A stretch of DNA of 64,000 bases from Dyella caseinilytica (GCF_016865235.1 NZ_CP064030.1:2914001-2978000); one strand, 5' to 3'. Shown: positions 25,030 to 34,222, counted from the first letter of the stretch. The notes: generated by a model from the sequence alone, not told the origin. Numbers and translations: made by a program.

Positions 25030-25796
25030 GCTGGCGACTCCCCCAACGTCCGCTGTGCTTCGACAAAACGCGTCACGAAAGGATCAGCCGGACGCAGGCG
25101 CAGATCGTCCAGGCAGCCATCCTGCACAACCCGCCCTTGCCGCATGAGCACGATGCGATCGGCAAACCACGCCGCTTCGGCGATGTCATGCGTCACTACG
25201 ATCACGGTTTTACCGAGCTGATCGAAAATATGCTTGAGCTCATCCTGCAATTCGTGACGCACGATCGGATCGAGCGCACCCAGAGGCTCATCCAACAACA
25301 GCGCGCCTGGATCGAGCATCAGACCACGCATCAACGCCACACGCTGCCGCTGCCCGCCGGACAGTTCGGCCGGATAACGATCCAATGCGCTTGGCGGCAA
25401 ATGTGTCAACGCAACCAGCTCTTCAGCGCGAGCCCGGATGCGGTCCCTGCCCCACCCCAGATGGTGCGGAAGCAAGGCCAGATTGCCCAAGGCAGTGAGG
25501 TGTGGAAACAGGCCGCCGTCCTGGATCACATAGCCCACCCGGCGACGCAGCTCCAGCACCTGCGTTCGCTCCAGCACATGGCCATCAACCTTCACATGAC
25601 CCTGATCCGGCCACTCCAGACCAAGCAATACGCGCAGCAAAGTCGACTTGCCGGAACCGCTGCTACCGATGAGCGCGGTCGCGCTTCCGGCCGGAAATCC
25701 CAGACTGACCTGGTCGAGCGCGGCCAGGCTGCCATAGCGCTTGCTCACGTCATGAAGCTCGAACGCTTCGGGGGAGGCGTTTGGGTTGATCGGCAT
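25026..25796 (-). CDS. Osmoprotectant-type ABC transporter ATPase
   Basis: 256 residues. Walker A GSSGSGKST, Q-loop IQDGGLFPHLT, signature LSGGQRQRVAL, Walker B ALLLDEPLGALDP and the switch His in VVTHDI are all present. It lacks the C-terminal CBS pair of some OpuCA/ProV proteins. ATG 25796 is used because upstream sequence in frame is not protein-like. It is the first gene of the transporter operon. Confidence 0.92.
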   Translation of the reverse strand: MPINPNASPEAFELHDVSKRYGSLAALDQVSLGFPAGSATALIGSSGSGKSTLLRVLLGLEWPDQGHVKVDGHVLERTQVLELRRRVGYVIQDGGLFPHLTALGNLALLPHHLGWGRDRIRARAEELVALTHLPPSALDRYPAELSGGQRQRVALMRGLMLDPGALLLDEPLGALDPIVRHELQDELKHIFDQLGKTVIVVTHDIAEAAWFADRIVLMRQGRVVQDGCLDDLRLRPADPFVTRFVEAQRTLGESPA

Positions 25797-26000
25797 TCCC
25801 GGATCGACGCGGCCGTGAAGGCTTGAGCCTAGCCGATACGCTTCAGTGTGTCCGCTTATGGATGTTCTGACGCCCAGCTCGCACATATGTGGGAACCTGC
25901 CTCGCCACCATTGACCTGCTTCGGGAAGGGATCGCGCGCACCGAAGCAAAGGCCCTAAGAACGCGCTATATTGTGCACCGCACCATCTCGTGCTTGCCCC

Positions 26001-28163
26001 ATGCCCTCTCACGCCTCCCTCATCCACCACTGGCAACGCCTGCGCGGCTCCGACCGCGTCGCCGAATGCTTGCGGGTGCTGATCGCCCTGTGCGGTGTGA
26101 TCCTGTATTGCCTGACGACTCACCATGCCAGCGCGATGATTCCCGCCATGCTGGGTGTCATCGCCTGCGCGTTGGCCGAAACCGAAGATCACTGGCGCAG
26201 CCGCCTCAGCACCCTGTTGATTACGCTGATCTGCTTTGCCGGCGTGGCGTTTACCGTCGAATGGCTGCTGCCCTATCCGTTGGTGTTCGCGTTCGCTTTG
26301 GCCTTGATGACTTTTGTGCTGGTGATGCTGGGCGCCATCAGCGCACGCTACGCAACCGTCGCGGGTGGCACGCTGATCCTGGCCGTGTACACCATGATCG
26401 GGACCGACCAGCTCAATCCCTCTGCCGATTTGTTGAGCGAACCCGCGCCATTGTTGGCAGGCGCCGTCTGGTACGGGCTGCTATCCCTGCTTTGGGCGAT
26501 GCTGTCACCGCAGCTCGCGGTGCGTCACGCGCTGGCTCGGGTCTTCGATACGCTGGCCGATTACCTGGAAAACAAGGCCGCGCTGTTCACACCCGTCCAC
26601 GGCGTGGACCGGGACGCGCTGGCGCTGACCCTGGCCATGCAGAACGAGCGTGTCGTGGAAGCACTCAACGACACCCGCATCGTGCTCATCGACCGCATCG
26701 GCATGCGCCGCCCGCGCGGTGCAACCGCAGCGCGCCTGCAGCTTTATTTCAAGGCTCAGGATATCCATGAACGCATCAGCTCTTCGCATTATCCCTACGC
26801 GGCGCTGGCTGAAGCGTTCTATCACAGCGACATATTGTTCCGCTGCGAACATCTGCTGCGTTTGCAGGCACGCCACTGCCGTCAACATGCTGATGCGCTG
26901 CGACTGCGCCGCGCGCCCATCGGCGGAACGGACATGCCCGCAGCGCTTTCCGATCTGCGCGCTGCACTGGATGCCTTACGCAAGGACACCCTGGTACCTC
27001 CCCACCAGTTACTGCGTTCGCTCGATGCACTAGGGCGCAACATCTCCGCCATTCAGTCCTTGCTTGAAAACGAAGCGCCACCCATGGCTCACGCCGAAGG
27101 GGAGGACAGCACGCTGCAGAACCCGGGACCACAATCGCTGCGCGAAGCATGGCAGCGCATCAGCATCCAGCTCACGCCGCACTCCTCACGCTTCCGTCAC
27201 GCGATCCGTCTTGCGCTTGCGCTGATGTCTGGATATGGCGTGCTGCACCTGATCCATACCCGGCATGGCTACTGGATTCTGTTGACCACCTTGTTGATCT
27301 GCCAACCCAGTTACGGCGCCACCCTCGCGCGCATGCTGCAGAGAGTGCTTGGGACCGTCATGGGCGTGATCATCGGCTGGGCCACCTTGCGCCTGTTGCC
27401 GACAGCTCCCTGGCAACTGCTGTTGATTGTGTTGTCGGGCGTGACATTCTTCGCCGCGCGCCTGCGGCGCTATACCATCGCCACGGCCGCCATCACCCTG
27501 TTCGTGGTGCTGTGCTTCAACCAAGCCGGCAACGGCTACGAGGTGATGTGGCCACGTCTGCTGGATACCCTGATCGGCGCCGGCATTGCAGCACTGTCCA
27601 TCTACCTTGTTCTGCCCGACTGGCAGGGGCGCCAGCTCGACCAGATACTGTCCAACACCCTGCGCAACGACGCGCGCTACCTGCAGCAGATCATTGCGCA
27701 ATATATCCACGGCAAGCGCGACGACCTGGCCTATCGCATCGCCCGGCGCGAAGCCCATAACGCCGACGCCGCCCTCAGCGGCATACTGGCCAACATGCTG
27801 CGCGAACCGGGTCGGCAACGGCGTGGCAACGAAGATCTGCTGAGATTCCTGACCATCGCGCACACCATGCTTGGGCATATTTCCGCATTGGGTGCACACC
27901 GGCAGGCCATCGACTGCAAGCAAGCCCGCGATACCGTCACCCTGGCTGGCAATCTCGCCGTCGCCAAGCTGGAACACCTCGCCGACACGCTGACCACCCC
28001 TACACCCGCCCCATCCGCCGCCCCTGAGACGGAACAAAGCATGACGCCGCACACGGATGGTGTTAACGATGAAACCGCCCGCCTGGTGCTCGGCCAGTTG
28101 GCCCTGATCCTGGCACACCGTGACCGGCTGGCCAGCGTGATCCGCGATATCCAGGCAGGTTGA
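26001..28163 (+). CDS. yccS: YccS/YhfK-type inner-membrane protein (FUSC family)
   Basis: 720 residues with two hydrophobic blocks, about 35-170 and 405-530, each of several membrane helices, separated by a soluble region and followed by a cytoplasmic C-terminal domain. The second block has the FUSC pattern (HGYWILLTTLLICQPSYGAT, then LGTVMGVIIGWATLRLLP). The family is related to aromatic-acid exporters such as AaeB, but its substrate is unknown. ATG 26001 is used; 10 more codons are open upstream. It is divergent from the ABC transporter. Confidence 0.88.
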   Translation: MPSHASLIHHWQRLRGSDRVAECLRVLIALCGVILYCLTTHHASAMIPAMLGVIACALAETEDHWRSRLSTLLITLICFAGVAFTVEWLLPYPLVFAFALALMTFVLVMLGAISARYATVAGGTLILAVYTMIGTDQLNPSADLLSEPAPLLAGAVWYGLLSLLWAMLSPQLAVRHALARVFDTLADYLENKAALFTPVHGVDRDALALTLAMQNERVVEALNDTRIVLIDRIGMRRPRGATAARLQLYFKAQDIHERISSSHYPYAALAEAFYHSDILFRCEHLLRLQARHCRQHADALRLRRAPIGGTDMPAALSDLRAALDALRKDTLVPPHQLLRSLDALGRNISAIQSLLENEAPPMAHAEGEDSTLQNPGPQSLREAWQRISIQLTPHSSRFRHAIRLALALMSGYGVLHLIHTRHGYWILLTTLLICQPSYGATLARMLQRVLGTVMGVIIGWATLRLLPTAPWQLLLIVLSGVTFFAARLRRYTIATAAITLFVVLCFNQAGNGYEVMWPRLLDTLIGAGIAALSIYLVLPDWQGRQLDQILSNTLRNDARYLQQIIAQYIHGKRDDLAYRIARREAHNADAALSGILANMLREPGRQRRGNEDLLRFLTIAHTMLGHISALGAHRQAIDCKQARDTVTLAGNLAVAKLEHLADTLTTPTPAPSAAPETEQSMTPHTDGVNDETARLVLGQLALILAHRDRLASVIRDIQAG

Positions 28164-28245
28164 TGCGGGCTGCCAACGGCTCAAATCATGGTTGTTCAGC
28201 CCCTAGACGCATCTATTGGATCTCCGGATAGTTACACTTACAGGC

Positions 28246-28370
28246 GTACCCACAACTCCGAGGCGTCCGGCCTGCGGTTCCCACAAGGAATACGGCTTGA
28301 CGTCCGTGATCCGAAAGATCACCAGGGTGAACACGGAAACGCGTTTGCCTCCCGGCTTGGAAAGGAGCAC
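28246..28370 (+). promoter_or_regulatory. Structured leader resembling the Moco RNA motif (putative molybdenum-cofactor riboswitch)
   Basis: The 212-bp leader before moaA has blocks that resemble, from memory, the Moco RNA motif: ACTCCGAGGC near 28255, a perfect hairpin GTGATC-CGAAA-GATCAC (28306-28322), GGTGAAC (28326-28332), GGAAAC (28335-28340) and GCCTCCC (28347-28353). The last could pair with the ribosome binding site AAAGGAG (28361-28367), giving translational control. Position before a Moco operon fits. A covariance-model search was not possible. Confidence 0.55.
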
Positions 28371-28375
28371 AGACC

Positions 28376-29359
28376 ATGTCCCCGCTGGCTGATCGCTACG
28401 GCCGCAGGTTTCCGTATTTGCGATTGTCGGTGATTCCCGCGTGCAATTTCCGTTGCACGTATTGCCTGCCGCATGGATACCACGCCGATCCCAAGGCTGC
28501 CGGGCCGTTGTCGCTGGACGAGATCACCCGCCTGCTGCGCGGGTTCACCGAACTGGGCATGCACAAGCTGCGCATTACCGGCGGCGAACCCAGTGTGCGG
28601 AACGACCTTGCTGACATCCTGCGTGTGGCCGCCGCCGTACCGGGCGTCACCAAGCTGGCGATGACCACCAACGGCACCCTGCTCAGCCGCCGCCTTGGCG
28701 AATGGATGGATGCTGGCCTCAATGCGATCAACGTCAGCGTAGACAGTCTCGATCGCACGACATTCACACGCATCACCGGCCATGACCGTCTCGAGGACAT
28801 CCTGCACGGCGTGGACATGGCGCTTGCCACAGACATGCCCTCGGTCAAACTCAACGCCGTGCTGCTGCGCGATGTCAACGACCGCGAACTGCCAACCTGG
28901 CTCGATTATCTGCGAGACCGTCGCATCGGCCTGCGCTTTATTGAACTGATGCAGACCGGCGACAATCTCCCGTTCTTCCGCGATCACCACGTCCGCGCCG
29001 AAACCTTGGAAACGCAGTTACTGGAATCGGGCTGGCAGGCTCTGCCACGCGCGGCGGATGCGGGCCCGGCACGCGAATACCGTCACGCGGATTACGCCGG
29101 CCGCATCGGCATCATCGCGCCGTATTCGAAGGACTTCTGCACCGGCTGCAACCGCCTGCGCGTCACCGCCACCGGCGACCTGCGCCTGTGCCTGTTCGGC
29201 GAGTTCGGCATACCGCTGCGTCGCTTCCTGCAGGCCGACGAACAACTGGAAGAACTGGTACAGGCCATCGGCGGTCAGATCGGCCGCAAGGAACAGGGCC
29301 ATTTCCTGCACGAAGGCCGCACCGGCATCACCCCTCATCTCGCATCCACCGGAGGCTGA
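28376..29359 (+). CDS. moaA: GTP 3',8-cyclase MoaA
   Basis: 327 residues. A radical-SAM enzyme that, with MoaC, converts GTP to cyclic pyranopterin monophosphate, the first step of molybdenum cofactor synthesis. The N-terminal cluster motif CNFRCTYC binds the SAM iron-sulfur cluster, TGGEP follows, and the C-terminal CTGCNRLRVTATGDLRLCLF binds the second cluster. It ends in the conserved Gly-Gly. AAAGGAG is 8 nt before the ATG. First gene of the molybdenum operon. Confidence 0.97.
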   Translation: MSPLADRYGRRFPYLRLSVIPACNFRCTYCLPHGYHADPKAAGPLSLDEITRLLRGFTELGMHKLRITGGEPSVRNDLADILRVAAAVPGVTKLAMTTNGTLLSRRLGEWMDAGLNAINVSVDSLDRTTFTRITGHDRLEDILHGVDMALATDMPSVKLNAVLLRDVNDRELPTWLDYLRDRRIGLRFIELMQTGDNLPFFRDHHVRAETLETQLLESGWQALPRAADAGPAREYRHADYAGRIGIIAPYSKDFCTGCNRLRVTATGDLRLCLFGEFGIPLRRFLQADEQLEELVQAIGGQIGRKEQGHFLHEGRTGITPHLASTGG

Positions 29360-29362
29360 TAC

Positions 29363-30364
29363 ATGCAAGAGCGCGAGGAAGGCGCCCATTTCCATATGGC
29401 GGATGTGCGCCACAAGCGCGTTACCGCACGCCGAGCGGTAGCCATCGGAGAATTGAGTGCCGGCGCCGACGCCTTTACGCAAATCGTCGAACGCCGCCTG
29501 CCCAAAGGCGATGCGATGACCATGGCCGAGATCGCGGGCTTGCAAGGTGCGAAAAACGCTTCACAGCTGATGCCGCTGTGTCATCCGCTACCACTGGAAT
29601 ACATTGACGTGCGTTGCGAGCCGGTCGGCGAGCGTCACGCCATCCGTGTCTATTGCGAGGTAGCCACCTTCGCGCGCACCGGCGTGGAAATGGAAGCACT
29701 GGCCGGCGCGAGTGCAGCATTGCTTACCTTGTACGATCTCACCAAACCGGTGGAGCCAGCGTTATCGTTCGGCGGCGTGCGCCTGCTGTTCAAGGAAGGC
29801 GGCAAGCGAGGCCTGTGGCTGCATCCGGAAGGCATGACGGATGCAGAACGCGAGCGTTATAAACCGCGCACCATCGCGCAGCTGGACACTATCCATGCCG
29901 CCGTCATCACGCTCAGCGACCGTGCAAGCCGCGGCGACTACACCGATATCTCTGGCCCTCTGCTGGTACAACGCCTGCGCGAACTCGGCGCTAACGTGAC
30001 CGATGCCGAAGTGCTTGCCGACGAACCGGTGCAGCTCGCCGAACGCCTGCGGCAACTGGCATCCCACGGCGTGCGCCTGATTCTTTGTACCGGCGGCACC
30101 GGGCTGGGACCACGCGACCGCACACCCGAAGCCCTGGCGATGGTGGCCGATCGCCATGTCGACGGCATCGGCGAATTGTTTCGCACCGAAAGCAGCCAGC
30201 ACACGCCGATGGCGTGGCTCAGCCGTGCTCACGCCGTGCTCATCGGCACTACGCTGGTGATTGCCTTACCCGGCAGCGCCAAGGCAGTCGCGCAAGGCAT
30301 GGATATTCTCGCGCCAGTGCTATCGCACGCCTTGAGCATGGCCGCTGGCGGAGGGCACGCATGA
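29363..30364 (+). CDS. moaCB: Bifunctional MoaC-MoaB/MogA fusion
   Basis: 333 residues joining two steps of the pathway. Residues 1-155 are MoaC: GDAMTMAEIAGLQGAKNASQ, LMPLCHPLPL, RTGVEMEALAGASAALLTLYD and the active-site Lys in LTKPVEP. Residues about 165-333 are a MoaB/MogA molybdopterin-binding domain: AAVITLSDRASRGDYTDISG, ILCTGGTGLGPRDRTPEA and ALPGSAKAV. The C-terminal half would adenylylate molybdopterin before metal insertion by MoeA. The linker is short and the frame continuous, so this is a true fusion. It starts 3 bp after moaA and overlaps moeA by ATGA. Confidence 0.95.
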   Translation: MQEREEGAHFHMADVRHKRVTARRAVAIGELSAGADAFTQIVERRLPKGDAMTMAEIAGLQGAKNASQLMPLCHPLPLEYIDVRCEPVGERHAIRVYCEVATFARTGVEMEALAGASAALLTLYDLTKPVEPALSFGGVRLLFKEGGKRGLWLHPEGMTDAERERYKPRTIAQLDTIHAAVITLSDRASRGDYTDISGPLLVQRLRELGANVTDAEVLADEPVQLAERLRQLASHGVRLILCTGGTGLGPRDRTPEALAMVADRHVDGIGELFRTESSQHTPMAWLSRAHAVLIGTTLVIALPGSAKAVAQGMDILAPVLSHALSMAAGGGHA

Positions 30365-31608
30365 GCCAGGACACGCTCGCTTACGAAGACGCGCTGCGCA
30401 TCGTTCTGGCAGCCAGGACACGCTTGCCCGCGCAAGCGTGTCCGACAACGGCCTGCTTGGGTCGCGTCCTCGCCGAGCCACTGGTGAGCAAGGTGGATCT
30501 ACCACCCTTCGACAACTCCGCGATGGATGGCTTCGCGCTGCGCGGCGATGCAGTGGTTCCTGCAGGCGCCGAACGGGATGTCGAAGGTGAACAAGCCGCT
30601 GGCGACGGCATTGCCCATGCACGTCACGGCGCGTGGGAAATCATGACCGGCGCACGCCTGCCGGATGGATTGGACCGCGTCATTCCCGTTGAACAAACCG
30701 AGCGGCTGTCATCGTCGCGCATTCGGCTGCTTGCCGACGTGACGCCGGGACAGAACGTGCGTCATGCCGGTTCGGATGTACGGCGCGGCCAAACCGTACT
30801 CGCTGCCGGAACCACACTGGCACCGCAACATCTGATGCTGCTGGCGTCACTGGGCCTGGGCGACGTATCCGTGATCGAGCGTCCCCGCGTCGCGGTGCTG
30901 TGCACCGGCCGCGAGCTGGTCGATGATCCGGCACAAACGCTCTCGCCCGGGCAGATCCGCAACTCCAACGGCCCCTTCCTCGCTGCGCGCCTGCCGCTGG
31001 CCGGTGCAGACGTGGTGCATGTGGAAACGGTCGGTGATGACGCCGTAGCCTTCGAAGCCGCGCTACGCCGCGCCCTTGATGCAGGCGCGCAACTGATCAT
31101 CTCCAGCGGTGCCGTATCGATGGGCCGCTACGATTTCGTACCACAGGCGTTGGAACACATCGGCGCGGAAACCCTGTTCCACAAAGTCGCCATCCGCCCC
31201 GGCAAGCCGCTGCTATGTGCGCGTTTACCCGGCAACGCCCTGCTGTTTGGCCTGCCCGGCAATCCGATCGCCGTAGCGGTGGGGCTGCGCTTCTTCGTCG
31301 AACCCGCCCTGCGCGTGATGCTCGGTCTGCCGCAGGAGATGCCGCGCCGCGTTCCTTTGTTCAACGCGTACAGCAAAAAGCCGCGCCTACGCTTTCATCT
31401 GAAAAGCCGCCTGCGCATTGATGGCGAAGGGCGCTTGGCGATAGAGGTACTTGGCGGACAGGAGTCCTACCGCATCCAGCCACTGGCCGACGCGAATGCG
31501 TGGGCCGTCGTTCCCGCCGATATCGATGCTCTGGCTGCTGGCAGCCTGGTCGACGTCTACGGACCCGGTCATCTTGAATTTCCTCTGCCCTGCGAGAGCC
31601 CTATATGA
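30361..31608 (+). CDS. moeA: Molybdopterin molybdenumtransferase MoeA
   Basis: 415 residues, normal length. MoeA inserts molybdate into adenylylated molybdopterin. Visible features are the N-terminal DLPPFDNSAMDGFALR, MTGARLPDGLDRVIPVEQ, SPGQIRNSN, SSGAVSMGRYDFV and LPGNPIAVAVG of the catalytic domain, then a C-terminal beta-barrel (domain IV). Coupled to its neighbours by ATGA overlaps at both ends. Confidence 0.95.
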   Translation: MSQDTLAYEDALRIVLAARTRLPAQACPTTACLGRVLAEPLVSKVDLPPFDNSAMDGFALRGDAVVPAGAERDVEGEQAAGDGIAHARHGAWEIMTGARLPDGLDRVIPVEQTERLSSSRIRLLADVTPGQNVRHAGSDVRRGQTVLAAGTTLAPQHLMLLASLGLGDVSVIERPRVAVLCTGRELVDDPAQTLSPGQIRNSNGPFLAARLPLAGADVVHVETVGDDAVAFEAALRRALDAGAQLIISSGAVSMGRYDFVPQALEHIGAETLFHKVAIRPGKPLLCARLPGNALLFGLPGNPIAVAVGLRFFVEPALRVMLGLPQEMPRRVPLFNAYSKKPRLRFHLKSRLRIDGEGRLAIEVLGGQESYRIQPLADANAWAVVPADIDALAAGSLVDVYGPGHLEFPLPCESPI

Positions 31609-31865
31609 AGCGGCGCATCACCTTGTTCGGCGCCCTGCGCGATGCCGATGCACGTGGCTTCATCGAAATCGATGTCGCAGATGGCAGCACGGTTGCTGAG
31701 CTGCGCGATGTCGTGCAGCACTATCTGCGGGAACACGCGCCGGGCATTAGCCCGAACCTGATCCAGCGCTCCGCGTTCGCCAGCCAGGACGAGATCCTGC
31801 ACAACCACCGCAGCGTGCCGGAAAATGGCGAGCTGGCCATCTTGCCGCCGGTGAGTGGGGGTTAA
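31605..31865 (+). CDS. moaD: MoaD, molybdopterin synthase sulfur carrier
   Basis: 86 residues with a ubiquitin-like fold pattern (ITLFGALRDADARGFIEIDV, then GSTVAELRDVV) and the required C-terminal Gly-Gly (ILPPVSGG), which becomes the thiocarboxylate that MoaE uses. It overlaps moeA by ATGA. The adenylylating enzyme MoeB is not in this window. Confidence 0.92.
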   Translation: MKRRITLFGALRDADARGFIEIDVADGSTVAELRDVVQHYLREHAPGISPNLIQRSAFASQDEILHNHRSVPENGELAILPPVSGG

Positions 31866-31869
31866 TCTT

Positions 31870-32379
31870 ATGACCGACATTTACACGGCCGTTGTCGATA
31901 TCGTCCATGCGCCGTTGAATCCCTCTGCTGCGCTCGATTTCGTCTCCGATCCGCGCTTTGGCGGCATCACCACATTCATCGGTCGCGTGCGCCAGCACAA
32001 TCTGGGGCGCGTCGTTACCGGCGTCAGCTACGACCTGTTCGAACCGCTGGCGCTGCGCACCTTCCAGGCGATTGCCGACCGCGCTCGCCAGGAAGTCGGT
32101 GGCCCGATGAAGCTCTACATCGCGCACGCCAAAGGTGATCTGCGCATCGGCGATCTGGCTGTTGTCGTTGCGGCAGCCACACCGCATCGCGATGAAGCAT
32201 TCCGCGCGTGCCGACTGGCAATCGAGGCAGTCAAACACGAAGCACCGATCTGGAAGCAGGAACACTACGTCGACGGCGACAGCGCATGGAGCGAAGGCTG
32301 CTCGCTGTGCGAAGAGCACCGGGCCGCGGAATTGGCTGCGGTCAAGCGGGCCGGTGACACGCATGGGCATGGGCACTGA
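31870..32379 (+). CDS. moaE: MoaE, molybdopterin synthase catalytic subunit
   Basis: 169 residues. Family motifs: GGITTFIGRVRQHNLGR, the IAHAKGDLRIGDLAVVVAAA strand-turn and EAPIWKQEHYVDGDSAW with catalytic Lys. It converts precursor Z to molybdopterin with MoaD. ATG 31870 is used; an in-frame GTG at 31855 overlaps moaD. The C-terminus carries a His-rich tail (DTHGHGH), unusual for MoaE. Confidence 0.94.
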   Translation: MTDIYTAVVDIVHAPLNPSAALDFVSDPRFGGITTFIGRVRQHNLGRVVTGVSYDLFEPLALRTFQAIADRARQEVGGPMKLYIAHAKGDLRIGDLAVVVAAATPHRDEAFRACRLAIEAVKHEAPIWKQEHYVDGDSAWSEGCSLCEEHRAAELAAVKRAGDTHGHGH

Positions 32380-32383
32380 ACCC

Positions 32384-32932
32384 ATGCATCGCATCGGCGT
32401 GGTACTCGCCGGCGGGCTTTCCTCGCGCATGGGGCGCGACAAAGCGATGCTTTCGTGGCACGGACGCCCCTTGATTGAACATCAGATCGCCATGCTGCAA
32501 GCGGCAGGCGTCGATACAGTCCACGTCAGCGGCGATCGCCCCGATTACCAGGGCATTGCCGATCCTGTGGCGCATGCCGGACCGCTCGGCGGCATCGCCG
32601 GTATTGCGGCTAACTGCAGCGATGGCGATCTGCTGATCGTTCCAGTCGATATGCCGCGGCTGCAATCTGCTTTGCTTCGGCAACTGCTTGAGGCATCCAC
32701 GCCATCCGGCAGCACACACTTTACCGGTCATGTGCTGCCCATGCGTTTGCGACTGGATGACACCTGCCGCACAGCATTGAAGGCGTTGATGGCCGCGAAC
32801 GACCATCGCATGCGCTCACTGCGTGCCTTGCAGGAGCGCGTTGGCGTCAGTGTCATCCCGTTGAATGCCGAAGATGAAATGCAATTGATCGACTGCAATA
32901 CGGAAGAAACCTGGCGCGAGGTCTGTGAATGA
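32384..32932 (+). CDS. mobA: MobA, molybdenum cofactor guanylyltransferase
   Basis: 182 residues. The N-terminal nucleotide-binding motif VLAGGLSSRMGRDKAML and the VPVDMPR acidic site define MobA, which adds GMP to Mo-molybdopterin to form the MGD cofactor used by enzymes such as formate dehydrogenase. ATG 32384 starts just after the moaE stop; ATGs at 32363 and 32369 are in frame and overlap moaE. It overlaps the next gene by ATGA. Confidence 0.93.
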   Translation: MHRIGVVLAGGLSSRMGRDKAMLSWHGRPLIEHQIAMLQAAGVDTVHVSGDRPDYQGIADPVAHAGPLGGIAGIAANCSDGDLLIVPVDMPRLQSALLRQLLEASTPSGSTHFTGHVLPMRLRLDDTCRTALKALMAANDHRMRSLRALQERVGVSVIPLNAEDEMQLIDCNTEETWREVCE

Positions 32933-33285
32933 GAGTGCAACTGGAAGGTCAGACACTACGGCTACGCGTCGATGAAGCCGAGCTTGCGCTATTACTGGCC
33001 GGTGGCGTAGCCGAAAACCGCACGCACCTGCCGGATGGCCGCGTGGAAGTGCAACAGGTCCGATTGGCGGCACAACTCGATTGGCGGCGCGACGAGGCCA
33101 ACTGGCATATCGGGCTGCCTGAGCCCGAAGTCCGCGCATTAAGCATGCGCTTGCCATCACGCGATGGATTGAGTTTCGACATCCCCACCCCTGGCGACGC
33201 CCCTCTGCAATTGCTGTTCGATGTCGATGTGCGGGATAGCGCACGCAAACGCCTGCATAAACCTTCCGAAGGAGACGCATCATGA
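32929..33285 (+). CDS. Small conserved-looking protein in the molybdenum operon (118 aa)
   Basis: 118 residues, coupled by ATGA overlaps to mobA and to the binding-protein gene, so it is firmly part of the operon. It begins MRVQLEGQTLRLRVDEAELA and has alternating beta-strand pattern; it resembles, from memory, the small DUF7009-type proteins (short, starting with K/R-I-R-I-x-G-N-x-L-R-L-R-x-x-x-x-E). No catalytic motif is seen. The context suggests a molybdenum or cofactor handling role, which is not otherwise supported. Confidence 0.75.
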   Translation: MRVQLEGQTLRLRVDEAELALLLAGGVAENRTHLPDGRVEVQQVRLAAQLDWRRDEANWHIGLPEPEVRALSMRLPSRDGLSFDIPTPGDAPLQLLFDVDVRDSARKRLHKPSEGDAS

Positions 33286-34193
33286 ATGTCATACGACGTT
33301 GCCGGACAGCATTCGTTTGCGCACTGGTCATGTTTTGCATCGCCGCCACGGCAGCCGATACCCCTGTACTACGTGTGGCCTACGCGGGCTCCATGGGCGT
33401 GGTGATGGACAACGCCGCCGGCCCGGCTTTCGCCAAAACGCATAACGCGACCTACCAAGGTACCGGCCAGGGATCCTACGCGCTGGCGCATCTGCTAGCC
33501 GCACACCAGATGCAGGCCGATGTCTTCGTCACCATCACGCCCGGCCCCATGCAAGTGCTTAAGCAAGCAGGCATGGTGACGCAAGCCGTACCCGTCGCCA
33601 GCACGCAGATGGTGATCAGCTACAGCCCGCATAGCCGTTTCGCAGCCGATTTCGCCGCAGCAGCCCAAGGCAAGAAGAATTGGTATGACGTACTGAGCGA
33701 GCCCGGGTTACATCTGGGTCGTACCGACCCTGCGATCGATCCGCAAGGCGCCAATGCGCTGTTGACCCTGCAACTGGCCGCGGACTATTACCATCGCCCC
33801 GATATGCTGCAGAAGATTGCAGGTGACCCGCAGAACACCGCTCAAATCTTTACCGAGCCATCGCTGATGTCGCGCCTGGAAGCGGGACAAATCGATGCGG
33901 CCATCAGTTATCTCAGCGCGGCGCAATCGCATCACCTGCCAACCATCAACCTGCCTGACGAAATCAACCTGGGTAACCCGGCGATGCAGGCACCGTGGTA
34001 CGACCGTGCGTCCATCACGCTGAGCAACGGCAAGACCCTGAAAGTGCAACCGCTGGTCTTTTATGCCGCGGTGCTTAGCAATGCGCAGCAACCGCAACTG
34101 GCACGCGATTTCGTCACCTTTCTGCAGAGCCCGGAAGGACAGACGATGTTCCGCGACCATGGCTATAGTGCGCCACGCGGATCCGCTCTGTGA
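33282..34193 (+). CDS. Molybdate/tungstate-type ABC transporter substrate-binding protein
   Basis: 303 residues with a signal peptide (ALVMFCIAATAA). The mature part resembles the WtpA/ModA group of oxyanion-binding proteins: LRVAYAGSMGVVMDN, DVFVTITPGPMQVL, LHLGRTDPAIDPQGANALLT and EAGQIDAAISYLSAA. It would deliver molybdate or tungstate in the periplasm to the permease encoded next. ATGA overlap with the upstream gene. Confidence 0.88.
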   Translation: MNVIRRCRTAFVCALVMFCIAATAADTPVLRVAYAGSMGVVMDNAAGPAFAKTHNATYQGTGQGSYALAHLLAAHQMQADVFVTITPGPMQVLKQAGMVTQAVPVASTQMVISYSPHSRFAADFAAAAQGKKNWYDVLSEPGLHLGRTDPAIDPQGANALLTLQLAADYYHRPDMLQKIAGDPQNTAQIFTEPSLMSRLEAGQIDAAISYLSAAQSHHLPTINLPDEINLGNPAMQAPWYDRASITLSNGKTLKVQPLVFYAAVLSNAQQPQLARDFVTFLQSPEGQTMFRDHGYSAPRGSAL

Positions 34194-34222
34194 CTTGTGC
34201 GCGATCGCAAATCTCGCCACAC

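Noticed and set aside
30085..30360. Upstream extension of the MoeA frame
   Set aside because: It lies inside moaCB in another frame; MoeA starts at the ATGA overlap.
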